Source of the DNA: Treponema sp.
GTDB lineage: Bacteria > Spirochaetota > Spirochaetia > Treponematales > Breznakiellaceae
NCBI GenBank assembly: GCA_009781915.1
Contig: WQUW01000012.1
Location: 1-36,366, forward strand
Direction of reading: 5' to 3'
DNA: 36,366 nucleotides
Shown piece after piece: positions 7,223 to 14,278 of this stretch (its first letter is position 1; every line of letters starts with the position of its first letter). The position numbers and the translations under genes are program-made. Under the pieces are notes generated by a model. That model had not been told where the DNA came from. It saw only the letters and a list, made by a program, of their open reading frames with translations, and ran no database searches.

Positions 7223-9025
7223 ATGGAAACAATGAAGCGTACCAATACATGCGGGGAACTCAGGAATTCCGACGCCGGAAAAAAGGTCATTCTTAACGGG
7301 TGGGTACACCGCAAGCGGGATCATGGGGGGATCTCCTTTATCAACCTTAGGGATCGCTACGGCACAACGCAAGCCGTCGTTGACCCCGGCACGTTCCCCG
7401 GCGGGCAGGTTCCGGCGGAACTGGCGGACATAACCTCGGAGCTTCGCAGCGAGTTCTGTCTGGCTGTTCAGGGCACTGTCCGCCCCCGTCCGGATGCCAT
7501 GATAAACCCCGATATGCCCACGGGCGGGGTCGAGGTCGCCTTGGAAAAAATTGTTGTCCTTAGCCGTAGCGAGACGCCTCCCTTTCAAATCGATGAAAAG
7601 TCCGACGCGCGCGAGGAACTGCGCCTGAAGTACCGTTATCTGGACTTGCGTTCCGCCGCCATGCAGCGGCGCATCAAGCTACGCAACGATGTTACCTTTG
7701 CGGTGCGGGAATACATGATAGGCAAGGGTTTTTACGAAATAGAAACCCCCACCTTTATCCGTTCCACGCCGGAAGGCGCGAGGGATTACGTGGTTCCTTC
7801 CCGGCTGTATCCCGGCAAGTTTTACGCCCTGCCCCAGTCGCCGCAGTTGTTCAAACAGATACTCATGGTTTCCGGCTTTGACAAATATTTCCAGATCGCC
7901 CGCTGTTACCGGGACGAAGATTCCCGCGGCGACAGACAGCCGGAGTTCACCCAAATCGATATTGAAATGTCCTTTGTGGGCCGGGACGATGTGCTGTCTC
8001 TGGTCGAAGGACTCATGGCCTATGCGTTTAAGAAGGGCATTGGCCTTGATATACCAACCCCTTTCAGGCGGCTCTCTTACGAAGAGGCGATGGACGTTTA
8101 CGGCACGGACAAGCCCGACCTCCGTTTCGATATGACCCTGAAAGATTTTTCCCCTTGGGTTACGGCGGGCGAGTTTCAGGCGTTTAAGGATGCTCTGGCA
8201 TCGGGAAGCGGGGCGGTCAAGGCCCTTGTGGTTCCCGGCAACATGGGCGGTCGTTCAATTGAGTTTTCCCGGAAGCAGATAGACGACCTTGAAGCTCAGG
8301 CCAAAATCTACCGTGCCCGCGGGCTTGCCTGGATGAAGGCAGGTGCGGGCGGTACGCTGGAAGGCGGGGTGTCAAAGTTTTTCACGGCTCAGGCGGCGGA
8401 TATTACCAGCGGCCTTGGGGCAGCACCCGGCGACCTTATCCTGATTGTTGCGGACACTAAGCGGGACACGGCAAATACCGCCCTTGGAGCCGTGCGCTCA
8501 AAGCTGGGCCGGGACTTGGGCCTTTGCGACCCTCAAAAGTTTGAGTTTGCCTGGATTATCGACTTTCCCCTTTTCGAGTTCAACGAAGACCGGGGCCGGT
8601 GGGAAGCGTCCCACCACATGTTCAGTTTCCCGCAGGAACAATACCACAGTATTCTTGAAACAGACCCCGGGGCCGTCAAGGGAGACCTTTACGACTTGGT
8701 GCTGAACGGCTTTGAACTTGCATCCGGCTCCATAAGAGTCCACGACCCCGAATTGCAAAAACGGATATTCAGTATCGTGGGCTTTGATCCCAAAGAGGCG
8801 GAGTCGAAGTTCGGCTTCCTTACCGAAGCGTTTAAGTACGGGCCGCCCCCTCATGGCGGGATCGCCCCGGGCCTTGACCGGCTGGTGATGATAATGGCGG
8901 GCGAAACTTCCATTAAAGAAGTTATCGCCTTCCCGAAAAACTCCTTTGCCGTAAGCCCTTTGGATGACAGCCCCAGCGCCATAAGCGCGGAGCAGTTAAA
9001 GGAGCTGCACCTTACAATAGTGTAA
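7223..9025 (+). CDS. aspS: Aspartyl-tRNA synthetase
   Basis: Protein of 600 residues, the bacterial AspRS length; it charges tRNA-Asp with aspartate. The N-terminal OB-fold anticodon domain (CGELRNSD...LNGWVHRKRDHGGISF) is followed by the class II core. Motif 2 is ARCYRDEDSRGDRQPEFTQ, a GAD-type insertion domain lies near 320-430, and motif 3 is the GIAPGLDRL segment. The start is either ATG 7223 or ATG 7232; 7232 gives the classic MKRT beginning and has a weak GGA upstream. An in-frame extension back to 7079 runs through the palindromic element and is not accepted. There is no clear Shine-Dalgarno. The gene stands alone, with glgX divergent and larA convergent. Confidence 0.97.
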   Translation: METMKRTNTCGELRNSDAGKKVILNGWVHRKRDHGGISFINLRDRYGTTQAVVDPGTFPGGQVPAELADITSELRSEFCLAVQGTVRPRPDAMINPDMPTGGVEVALEKIVVLSRSETPPFQIDEKSDAREELRLKYRYLDLRSAAMQRRIKLRNDVTFAVREYMIGKGFYEIETPTFIRSTPEGARDYVVPSRLYPGKFYALPQSPQLFKQILMVSGFDKYFQIARCYRDEDSRGDRQPEFTQIDIEMSFVGRDDVLSLVEGLMAYAFKKGIGLDIPTPFRRLSYEEAMDVYGTDKPDLRFDMTLKDFSPWVTAGEFQAFKDALASGSGAVKALVVPGNMGGRSIEFSRKQIDDLEAQAKIYRARGLAWMKAGAGGTLEGGVSKFFTAQAADITSGLGAAPGDLILIVADTKRDTANTALGAVRSKLGRDLGLCDPQKFEFAWIIDFPLFEFNEDRGRWEASHHMFSFPQEQYHSILETDPGAVKGDLYDLVLNGFELASGSIRVHDPELQKRIFSIVGFDPKEAESKFGFLTEAFKYGPPPHGGIAPGLDRLVMIMAGETSIKEVIAFPKNSFAVSPLDDSPSAISAEQLKELHLTIV

Positions 9026-9027
9026 GG

Positions 9028-9050
9028 ACTCACACACGGCGGCGGGGGTG
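9028..9050. repeat. Terminal scrap of the palindromic element
   Basis: The 23 bases here match the right end of the copy at 25557 (25731-25753) at all but about two positions, including CGGCGGCGGGGGTG. No other part of the element is present. It fills the gap between the aspS and larA stop codons, as a leftover of an older insertion. Confidence 0.65.
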
Positions 9051-10325
9051 CTATTCAACGACCATAACGGCAATCCCGTCCGGAATTGCCGTTATGGTGG
9101 CGTTAGGGTTACCCAGCAGTTCTTCAGCCATCTTGACGGCTTCTTCGAGCGACTTTGCCGGAATCATGTGCAGATCACGCACCATCTCATCCGGGGCTTG
9201 TGAGACATAGATAACTTTGGCGCGCTGCAAAACCCGCGCGAATATCTGCGACTGCCACTGGTCAACAATTGTGTCTTCCTTTGGAGTATCAAGGAATTTT
9301 TTGAGCATACGGTCAAGGTCTTTTTCTTCCTTGAAAGTTTTGTGGAACATTTCCCCGCCGTGCCCGTCGTTACTACTGGCCAGCATTATGATAACGCCAC
9401 CCTTGCGAACAGTGGCTTCCGCAGCCGTCATACCCTTAACAGCCTGATAAATATTCTGATCCAGCGGGTATCCGCCGTTGGTGGAAATTACAATATCCGC
9501 CGGGACAGCCTTGACCTGGCATTTTCCTGCCAAAAATTCAGCGCCCGCAATATGGGCCCTGTCAAGGTCTCCTGAAACCGCAAAAATCGCTTCCTTACTG
9601 GAATTAATTACAACATTGCAGATAAAATCCAGTCTGGCAATACGCGCGGCATAGAGCATATCAATATGCACCGGGTTGCCTTCCAGAATACCTGTCCTTG
9701 CGCACGGATGCGCGACAAATTCAGCGTTGTGGTTGTACGTTACAGTCTTGCGGCTTGCTACGCCGGGGAATACGCTTTTTCTGCCGCCGGAAAAGCCCGC
9801 GAAAAAATGCGGTTCAATAAAGCCCTCGGCACAAAGCAAATCAGCTTCCATCGCTAGCTTGTTGATTATCATCGTCCCGCCGGAGGGGAGCTTTCCAACA
9901 TTGACCATCTCGGAGTTGTCGCAGTCGTGAACCACTATCCTCTCGTTCTTGATGATTTCCGGGCCAAACTTCCCCTCTAGCTCCTCGTCTGTTGTCAAGC
10001 GGTGGCAGCCTGTAGAAACAAGGAGCGTTATCTGCGCGCCGGGACTGCCCTTTCTGATTTCGGCAAGCATTGGCGGGATGATCACTTTACTGGGAACAGG
10101 GCGAGTGTGGTCGCTGCAAATTATTACAACATTTTTTTTACCTTCGGCCATTACGCTAAGTTTAGGTGTACCGATTGGGTTTTCCAGGGCACGGATTACG
10201 ATGTCTTGCGGCGAATGTTCCGGCCTGTAATGGTGCATCTGCGACACAAGCTCCGCCTTAAAGCGTGACTGCGGAATGTCGTACTCAACGTGCTGTGTCC
10301 CGTAGGGAAATTGTACGAGCGGCAT
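9051..10325 (-). CDS. larA: Nickel-pincer lactate racemase LarA family protein
   Basis: Protein of 424 residues, the same length as Lactobacillus plantarum LarA. The cofactor and catalytic residues fall in register: DHTRP at 72-76, His108 in STGCHR, His173 in EPHFFAGFSGG, Lys183 in GRKS (the lysine that anchors the nickel-pincer nucleotide) and His199 in YNHN. Family members interconvert D- and L-lactate or related 2-hydroxy acids. The adjoining KdgT permease hints at another hydroxy or sugar acid as substrate, which is inference. AGGAGG lies 7 bases before the ATG. The maturation genes larB, larC and larE are not in the window. The gene is downstream of the permease on the same strand. Its last codons carry a perfect 14-bp hairpin. 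Confidence 0.9.
   Translation of the reverse strand: MPLVQFPYGTQHVEYDIPQSRFKAELVSQMHHYRPEHSPQDIVIRALENPIGTPKLSVMAEGKKNVVIICSDHTRPVPSKVIIPPMLAEIRKGSPGAQITLLVSTGCHRLTTDEELEGKFGPEIIKNERIVVHDCDNSEMVNVGKLPSGGTMIINKLAMEADLLCAEGFIEPHFFAGFSGGRKSVFPGVASRKTVTYNHNAEFVAHPCARTGILEGNPVHIDMLYAARIARLDFICNVVINSSKEAIFAVSGDLDRAHIAGAEFLAGKCQVKAVPADIVISTNGGYPLDQNIYQAVKGMTAAEATVRKGGVIIMLASSNDGHGGEMFHKTFKEEKDLDRMLKKFLDTPKEDTIVDQWQSQIFARVLQRAKVIYVSQAPDEMVRDLHMIPAKSLEEAVKMAEELLGNPNATITAIPDGIAVMVVE
9061..9098. terminator. Perfect 14-bp stem-loop inside the larA 3' end
   Basis: ACCATAACGGCAAT (9061-9074) pairs exactly with ATTGCCGTTATGGT (9085-9098) across a 10-base loop. It lies in the last codons of larA, 36 bp past the aspS stop. 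It could end or stabilise both convergent transcripts. There is no U-tract on either strand, so intrinsic termination is unproven. Confidence 0.5.
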
Positions 10326-10357
10326 ACTGTTGCCTCCTGAGGCTAAATAAATACAAT

Positions 10358-10394
10358 CAACAAGCCCGCCCCAAAAGGGAACGGGGGCCTGTTG
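10358..10394 (-). terminator. Hairpin between the kdgT-like gene and larA
   Basis: On the minus strand CAACAGGCCCCCG pairs with a complementary GGGGCGGGCTTGTTG across a short loop, with one bulge, and ATTGTATTTATT follows. It lies between the permease stop and the larA ribosome site, so it could partly end transcription or protect the upstream message. Weak T-tract. Confidence 0.5.
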
Positions 10395-10405
10395 CTTTTC
10401 CGCTA

Positions 10406-11422
10406 TTACGCAGACGCCGCATCAGATGCGGACGCTGGCGGGACATCCTCGTTGATCAGCCCCCTCTTTTGCTCCCACTTGTAAAGGAAATCCACAACGA
10501 ACGGACAAAGAAGCGCAGTTACCATAATGGAAGTGGCTACCTGAGCTGTCGCTGCCTCGGCAAAAGGCAGCCACGAGGGATCAACCGCCGCTATTGCCGC
10601 AGGTGTGGCAATAGCGTTTCCGGCAGTGGTTCCTACCGCAGCGCCGGCAACACCGGTGCGCCTGTTTTTCCTGGGAACCAGAAGCTTGTACAGGAAGTAG
10701 GAGATAATGCCGGTTGTAAGGGCCAGAAAGGCAAGCAGAATACCCGGAGCCCCGGTTACAATCAGAGTTCGCAAACTAAGCCCCGCACCCAAAGGGAACG
10801 CAAAGAAGAAGATGGAAATTGTCATACCGGGCTTTAGGAAGATTCTGATTTTGTCGTCAAGGTTGCCAAGAATCATACCAAGAAGAATGGGCAATATGGT
10901 GGCAAAAAGAGTCATACCGGGAATAGCGGCAACGCCTACAGCGCCCATGAGCGCCATTTCGAAGAACGGGCCGTCTGTGGATGAAAGAACCGCTATCCCG
11001 CCAACGTCGGATTTGTCGCCGTACTTTGCGGCTAACGCAGTGTACAAGCCGCCGTTGTTGTTGCCAAGCGCACTAATCAGGGCGAGCGGGGTAATTCCCA
11101 GCAACGCTGTTTCAGGGCCGAATATCCTTGCAAAGAGGACGCCGAACCCGGTTCCAATAAGAACCTTCGAAGCGGTGAGCAGGGAGCCTTTGTACACTGC
11201 CATACCGGCAACCCTGACGTTAATCTGTGCGCCGCTGCAAAATAACAATACGGCGATCAGAGGCATAGCGCCATTTCTGAAAAGCGCAGTTGTAAAGGCG
11301 CCAATATTCAGGGCTTCGGGAGCGAATGTATTAAACAACACCCCCAGAAACAACGGGACTACCATGATTCCTCCCGGAATCCTGTTAATGGTGTCCCAAA
11401 TAGGAATTTGGCCTAACCTCAT
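10406..11422 (-). CDS. 2-keto-3-deoxygluconate permease (KdgT family)
   Basis: Protein of 338 residues with about ten hydrophobic segments, close to the length of KdgT. Recognisable family stretches are IPGGIMVVPLFLGVLFNTF near the N-terminus, ALGNNNGGLYTALAAKYGD, and AVGTTAGNAIATPAA late in the chain. KdgT proteins import 2-keto-3-deoxygluconate with protons across the inner membrane; the true substrate here could be another sugar or hydroxy acid. A Shine-Dalgarno AAGGAGA lies 8 bases before the ATG, and a TTGACA/TAGCAT promoter lies upstream. It is the first gene of a two-gene operon with larA. The C-terminal tail is rich in Ala, Ser and Asp, which is unremarkable. The divergent neighbour is a second permease. 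Confidence 0.88.
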   Translation of the reverse strand: MRLGQIPIWDTINRIPGGIMVVPLFLGVLFNTFAPEALNIGAFTTALFRNGAMPLIAVLLFCSGAQINVRVAGMAVYKGSLLTASKVLIGTGFGVLFARIFGPETALLGITPLALISALGNNNGGLYTALAAKYGDKSDVGGIAVLSSTDGPFFEMALMGAVGVAAIPGMTLFATILPILLGMILGNLDDKIRIFLKPGMTISIFFFAFPLGAGLSLRTLIVTGAPGILLAFLALTTGIISYFLYKLLVPRKNRRTGVAGAAVGTTAGNAIATPAAIAAVDPSWLPFAEAATAQVATSIMVTALLCPFVVDFLYKWEQKRGLINEDVPPASASDAASA

Positions 11423-11460
11423 AAAATAAGTCTCCTTATATTAAAATACTACCATATTAG

Positions 11461-11490
11461 ATGCTACCACGGGCCGGAAAGTGGTGTCAA
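11461..11490 (-). promoter_or_regulatory. Promoter for the kdgT-like / larA operon
   Basis: On the minus strand the -35 TTGACA (11485-11490) and the -10 TAGCAT (11461-11466) are separated by 18 bases. The start codon is about 40 bases downstream. It lies back to back with the promoter at 11523, leaving about 32 bp between the -35 boxes for a shared regulator. Confidence 0.65.
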
Positions 11491-11522
11491 GCGGCACATT
11501 ACAATCGAGGCAACACGGGCTA

Positions 11523-11552
11523 TTGACAATAAGACGCAGAGTGTGTTATTTT
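11523..11552 (+). promoter_or_regulatory. Promoter for the divergent permease gene
   Basis: A consensus -35 TTGACA (11523-11528) is followed after 18 bases by TATTTT (11547-11552). GGAGG at 11560-11564 lies 8 bases before the ATG at 11573, so the leader would be very short. Confidence 0.65.
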
Positions 11553-11572
11553 AGTCTCCGGAGGACTAATAT

Positions 11573-12823
11573 ATGGAAATGTTGATTCCACGGATCATTA
11601 TGCTTATGACGCTGATACTAATGCTCAGCGGCAAGGCGCCGATCTACCTGACAGCGATTGTCGGGGCAACGGTGGCGGCTCTATCTGCGGGTTTCCCGCT
11701 AAGAGGCGCCGATGTAAATATTGTAGGCTTACTTTCTGCGGGCCTGCATGGCGTTATCATCGATATGCTGGGCGTTCTCTTGTTTATTGGTGTTATGGAA
11801 AAGGCGGGGTTCCTTAACGCTATCATCATCAGGATAATGCATTTCGGCAGAAAAGTGGGCGGAGGCCCCGGCGTTTGTACGGTTGGGGGTATTGCCGCCG
11901 GCGTTATTGGCGGTATGTCAGGTTTTACCCAGCCCGCCATAACAGCCGTTATCACAGGCCCGCCGGCAATTGAGCTGGGCGTTGATAAAAACAAAGTCGC
12001 CGGAACCATAGCCCATGCGGGAACTCTTGGCAATTTCGGCGGCTTTACCCACCCGACATTGGTTGCGGTTATGGCTACGGCAGGCATAACCTTTGGTTTA
12101 ATCAATGTTATCGGCGCTGTTGTCGGCCTGTCGATATTCGCCGCAAGCTACTTCCGCTTGACCCGTGAAATGAAGAAGAACAAGGTGCTTGCGTCCGGGA
12201 ACGCCAAAGAGTTTGTTATGGAAACCACCAACATACCGTTTCTGAAGGCTATTCTCCCCTTCATTATTCTTATTGTAGGCTTTATTGCCGGTATTCCCAT
12301 TGTCATGGTTGGTATATTTTCTTCCATACTCGTAATTTTGATGACCGACAGAAATTTTATTACCGGCGAAAAGGCCATGATGGAAGGTCTTACCAGAATA
12401 ACAGTACCGCTTCTTGCGACAGTCGCGTTCCTATATATGTCGGCTGTTATTCACGCAATCGGGATGGTCGCCATAGTCTCCAACTTGCTTGAACCGTATC
12501 TGGCGGTAGCTCCTATATTTATGATGCTGTTGGTTTCCTCGGTTGCCGGATTAATAACCCAGTCTAACGCGGCGTCTGCGGCTATCGTGGTTCCCTTTTT
12601 GGCGGTTGTTCTGGCTTCCGGCGCCAATCCTTTTGCCGCCGCCATTGCCGCTGCGGGAGGCCCGGCGATTATGCAGTATTATCTGACCGGCGGGCCGATT
12701 GCCGCTTTGTCTACAGTTATTCCCGTTATACCCGGCTCGGACCTTAAAACGGCTAACCGTTTTCAAAGGCCGTCAATTCTGGTTGGGCTATTGGTGTTGT
12801 TCATTATCACGATTTTCCTTTAG
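11573..12823 (+). CDS. Carboxylate/gluconate-type permease (GntP/CitMHS-like ion transporter)
   Basis: Protein of 416 residues, almost wholly hydrophobic, with some 11-12 predicted membrane spans. Two Gly/Thr/Pro-rich hairpin-like stretches, GGMSGFTQPAITAVITGP and GNFGGFTHPTLVAVM, and a second pair near the C-terminus (LITQSNAASAAIVVPF; GGPAIMQYYLTGGP) look like the inverted re-entrant repeats of the ion transporter superfamily. I could not fix the exact family: GntP, LctP-like or a DcuC relative are all possible. The gene is divergent from the kdgT-like/larA operon, which suggests transport of a related organic acid. Start ATG 11573 is supported by GGAGG 8 bases upstream. Confidence 0.7.
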   Translation: MEMLIPRIIMLMTLILMLSGKAPIYLTAIVGATVAALSAGFPLRGADVNIVGLLSAGLHGVIIDMLGVLLFIGVMEKAGFLNAIIIRIMHFGRKVGGGPGVCTVGGIAAGVIGGMSGFTQPAITAVITGPPAIELGVDKNKVAGTIAHAGTLGNFGGFTHPTLVAVMATAGITFGLINVIGAVVGLSIFAASYFRLTREMKKNKVLASGNAKEFVMETTNIPFLKAILPFIILIVGFIAGIPIVMVGIFSSILVILMTDRNFITGEKAMMEGLTRITVPLLATVAFLYMSAVIHAIGMVAIVSNLLEPYLAVAPIFMMLLVSSVAGLITQSNAASAAIVVPFLAVVLASGANPFAAAIAAAGGPAIMQYYLTGGPIAALSTVIPVIPGSDLKTANRFQRPSILVGLLVLFIITIFL

Positions 12824-12837
12824 CACATAGCGTAAAA

Positions 12838-12864
12838 GCTGTCCGGGAACCAAGCCCGGACAGC
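12838..12864 (+). terminator. Stem-loop after the permease gene
   Basis: GCTGTCCGGG (12838-12847) pairs perfectly with CCCGGACAGC (12855-12864) across a 7-base loop, 15 bp past the stop codon. There is no run of T after it, so it may be a Rho-assisted end or an mRNA-stabilising hairpin. Confidence 0.55.
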
Positions 12865-12894
12865 CAAACATTCCCGCAAGTTCCCACGGGGCGG

Positions 12895-13001
12895 GCGCGG
12901 CGGGAGGGCGTATCACGGAAATCAATTTTCATCAGCAATCAAAACCGGGATGATTTTTTCGCTCTTTTGAAAATTGATTTTCGTTCCGCCGCGCGTGAGC
13001 C
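12895..13001. repeat. Inverted repeat with palindromic-element-like ends
   Basis: ACGGAAATCAATTTTCA (12915-12931) pairs with TGAAAATTGATTTTCGT (12968-12984) at 16 of 17 positions. The outer sequences GCGCGGCGGG (left) and CCGCCGCGCG (12986-12995) also pair. CCGCCGCGCGTGAGC (12987-13001) equals the terminal motif of the element at 35488 but points outward. The interior differs, so this is either a distant cousin or a separate palindrome bearing the same end. Confidence 0.65.
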
Positions 13002-13012
13002 AACGCCAAATA

Positions 13013-13041
13013 TTGCATATAAACAATCGAACTGCTATAAT
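13013..13041 (+). promoter_or_regulatory. Promoter for the PepT-like peptidase
   Basis: TTGCAT (13013-13018), a 17-base spacer and TATAAT (13036-13041) with an extended TGC in front. AGGAG at 13056-13060 precedes the ATG at 13068 by 7 bases. The promoter begins just beyond the inverted repeat at 12895. Confidence 0.75.
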
Positions 13042-13067
13042 CCACCCATGACATTAGGAGCGCCCGC

Positions 13068-14201
13068 ATGGTTGTAGAAAAAAGACTGGTAGACGAGCTG
13101 TTCGAGCTTGTGCAAATTGACTCTGAAACACGGCATGAACGCAAGATAGCCGATGTTCTGCTGAAAAAGTTTAAAGAACTTGGGCTGGAAAATGTCCATG
13201 AAGACGATACCGCGCAGGCTTCGGGCTGTCAGGCCGGAAATGTTTTCGCCTGCTTGAAAGGCAATGTCCCCGGAGCCCCCGCCCTTTTTCTGAACGCCCA
13301 CATGGACACCGTAGCGCCGGGCATTGGTGTTAAGCCGTCCATTAACGCGGACGGAAATATTGTTTCCGATAGCAGCACCATTTTGGGCTCTGACGACAAA
13401 GCCGGAATTGCGGCAATGCTGGAAGCCATTCGTGTCATAAAAGAACACAACCTTCCGCACGGGGACATCGAATTCCTTATTACATCCGGGGAAGAGTCCG
13501 GTCTTTTGGGCGCGCGGGCGGTAGACCCCAAAAAACTAAAAGCCAAAATCGGCTACGCGCTGGATACCGGCGGCAAAGTCGGCAATATTAATGTACAGGC
13601 CCCGGCACGAAAACTCGTTACCGCCAATATTTACGGCACATCCGCCCACGCCGGAAGCGCCCCGGAAAAAGGCGTTTCCGCCATCACCATCGCCGCCAAA
13701 GCAATTGCTGCCATGCCTCTAGGGCGCATTGACAGCGAAACCACCGCCAATATCGGCACGTTTACCGCGCAGTCGCCTACAAACATCGTCTGCGACCACG
13801 CCTTTGTCGAAGGCGAAGCCCGCTCTCTGGACATCGGAAAATTGGACAGGCAGACAGAAGCCATGCGAAAAGCGTTTGAGGCGGCGGCAGCCGGGATGGG
13901 CGGAAAGGTCGAAGTCGTTATCAAGGACGACTGCGCCGCCTTTAAGCTGAACGAAACAGATCGTGTCGTGGACGTGGCTAAACGGGCGGCGGCCAAAATC
14001 GGAAGGCCCTGCGGGCTTTTTGCCGCGGGCGGGGCCAGCGATGCCAACGTCTTTAACGGCTTTGGGCTTTCCACCGCTGTTTTGGCCTGCGGCTACGCGG
14101 ACGTTCACTCAAAAACCGAGTGGATGCCCGTTGCCGAACTGGTTAAGCTAGTCGAAATGACACTGGCTATAATTTCCGTTGTTGCCGGGGAAAAGGAATA
14201 G
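13068..14201 (+). CDS. M20-family metallopeptidase, PepT-like
   Basis: Protein of 377 residues. The zinc site of the M20 family is complete: His and Asp in NAHMDTVAPG, bridging Asp in GSDDKAGIAAML, the Glu pair in TSGEESGLLGA, Asp in YALDTGG and a late His in ADVHSKTEW. The central dimerisation (lid) domain, about residues 180-295, begins around ARKLVTANIYGTSAHAG. PepT-like enzymes trim the N-terminus of di- and tripeptides in the cytosol; no signal peptide is present. Its own promoter and Shine-Dalgarno are clear. leuS starts 78 bp downstream on the same strand and has its own ribosome site. The exact peptide specificity is not readable from sequence, so no gene symbol is given. Confidence 0.88.
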   Translation: MVVEKRLVDELFELVQIDSETRHERKIADVLLKKFKELGLENVHEDDTAQASGCQAGNVFACLKGNVPGAPALFLNAHMDTVAPGIGVKPSINADGNIVSDSSTILGSDDKAGIAAMLEAIRVIKEHNLPHGDIEFLITSGEESGLLGARAVDPKKLKAKIGYALDTGGKVGNINVQAPARKLVTANIYGTSAHAGSAPEKGVSAITIAAKAIAAMPLGRIDSETTANIGTFTAQSPTNIVCDHAFVEGEARSLDIGKLDRQTEAMRKAFEAAAAGMGGKVEVVIKDDCAAFKLNETDRVVDVAKRAAAKIGRPCGLFAAGGASDANVFNGFGLSTAVLACGYADVHSKTEWMPVAELVKLVEMTLAIISVVAGEKE

Positions 14202-14278
14202 CGCAAAAGGGAAAAGTCCGTAAAGCCAGCTAAGTTTTCAGCATTGAGCAATTTTTACTTTATAAGGAGCCCTGTTAC

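Noticed and set aside
10707-11429. 240-codon frame antisense to the KdgT-like gene
   Set aside because: Membrane-protein genes often leave open antisense frames; the product is a low-complexity Pro/Ala/Asn chain.
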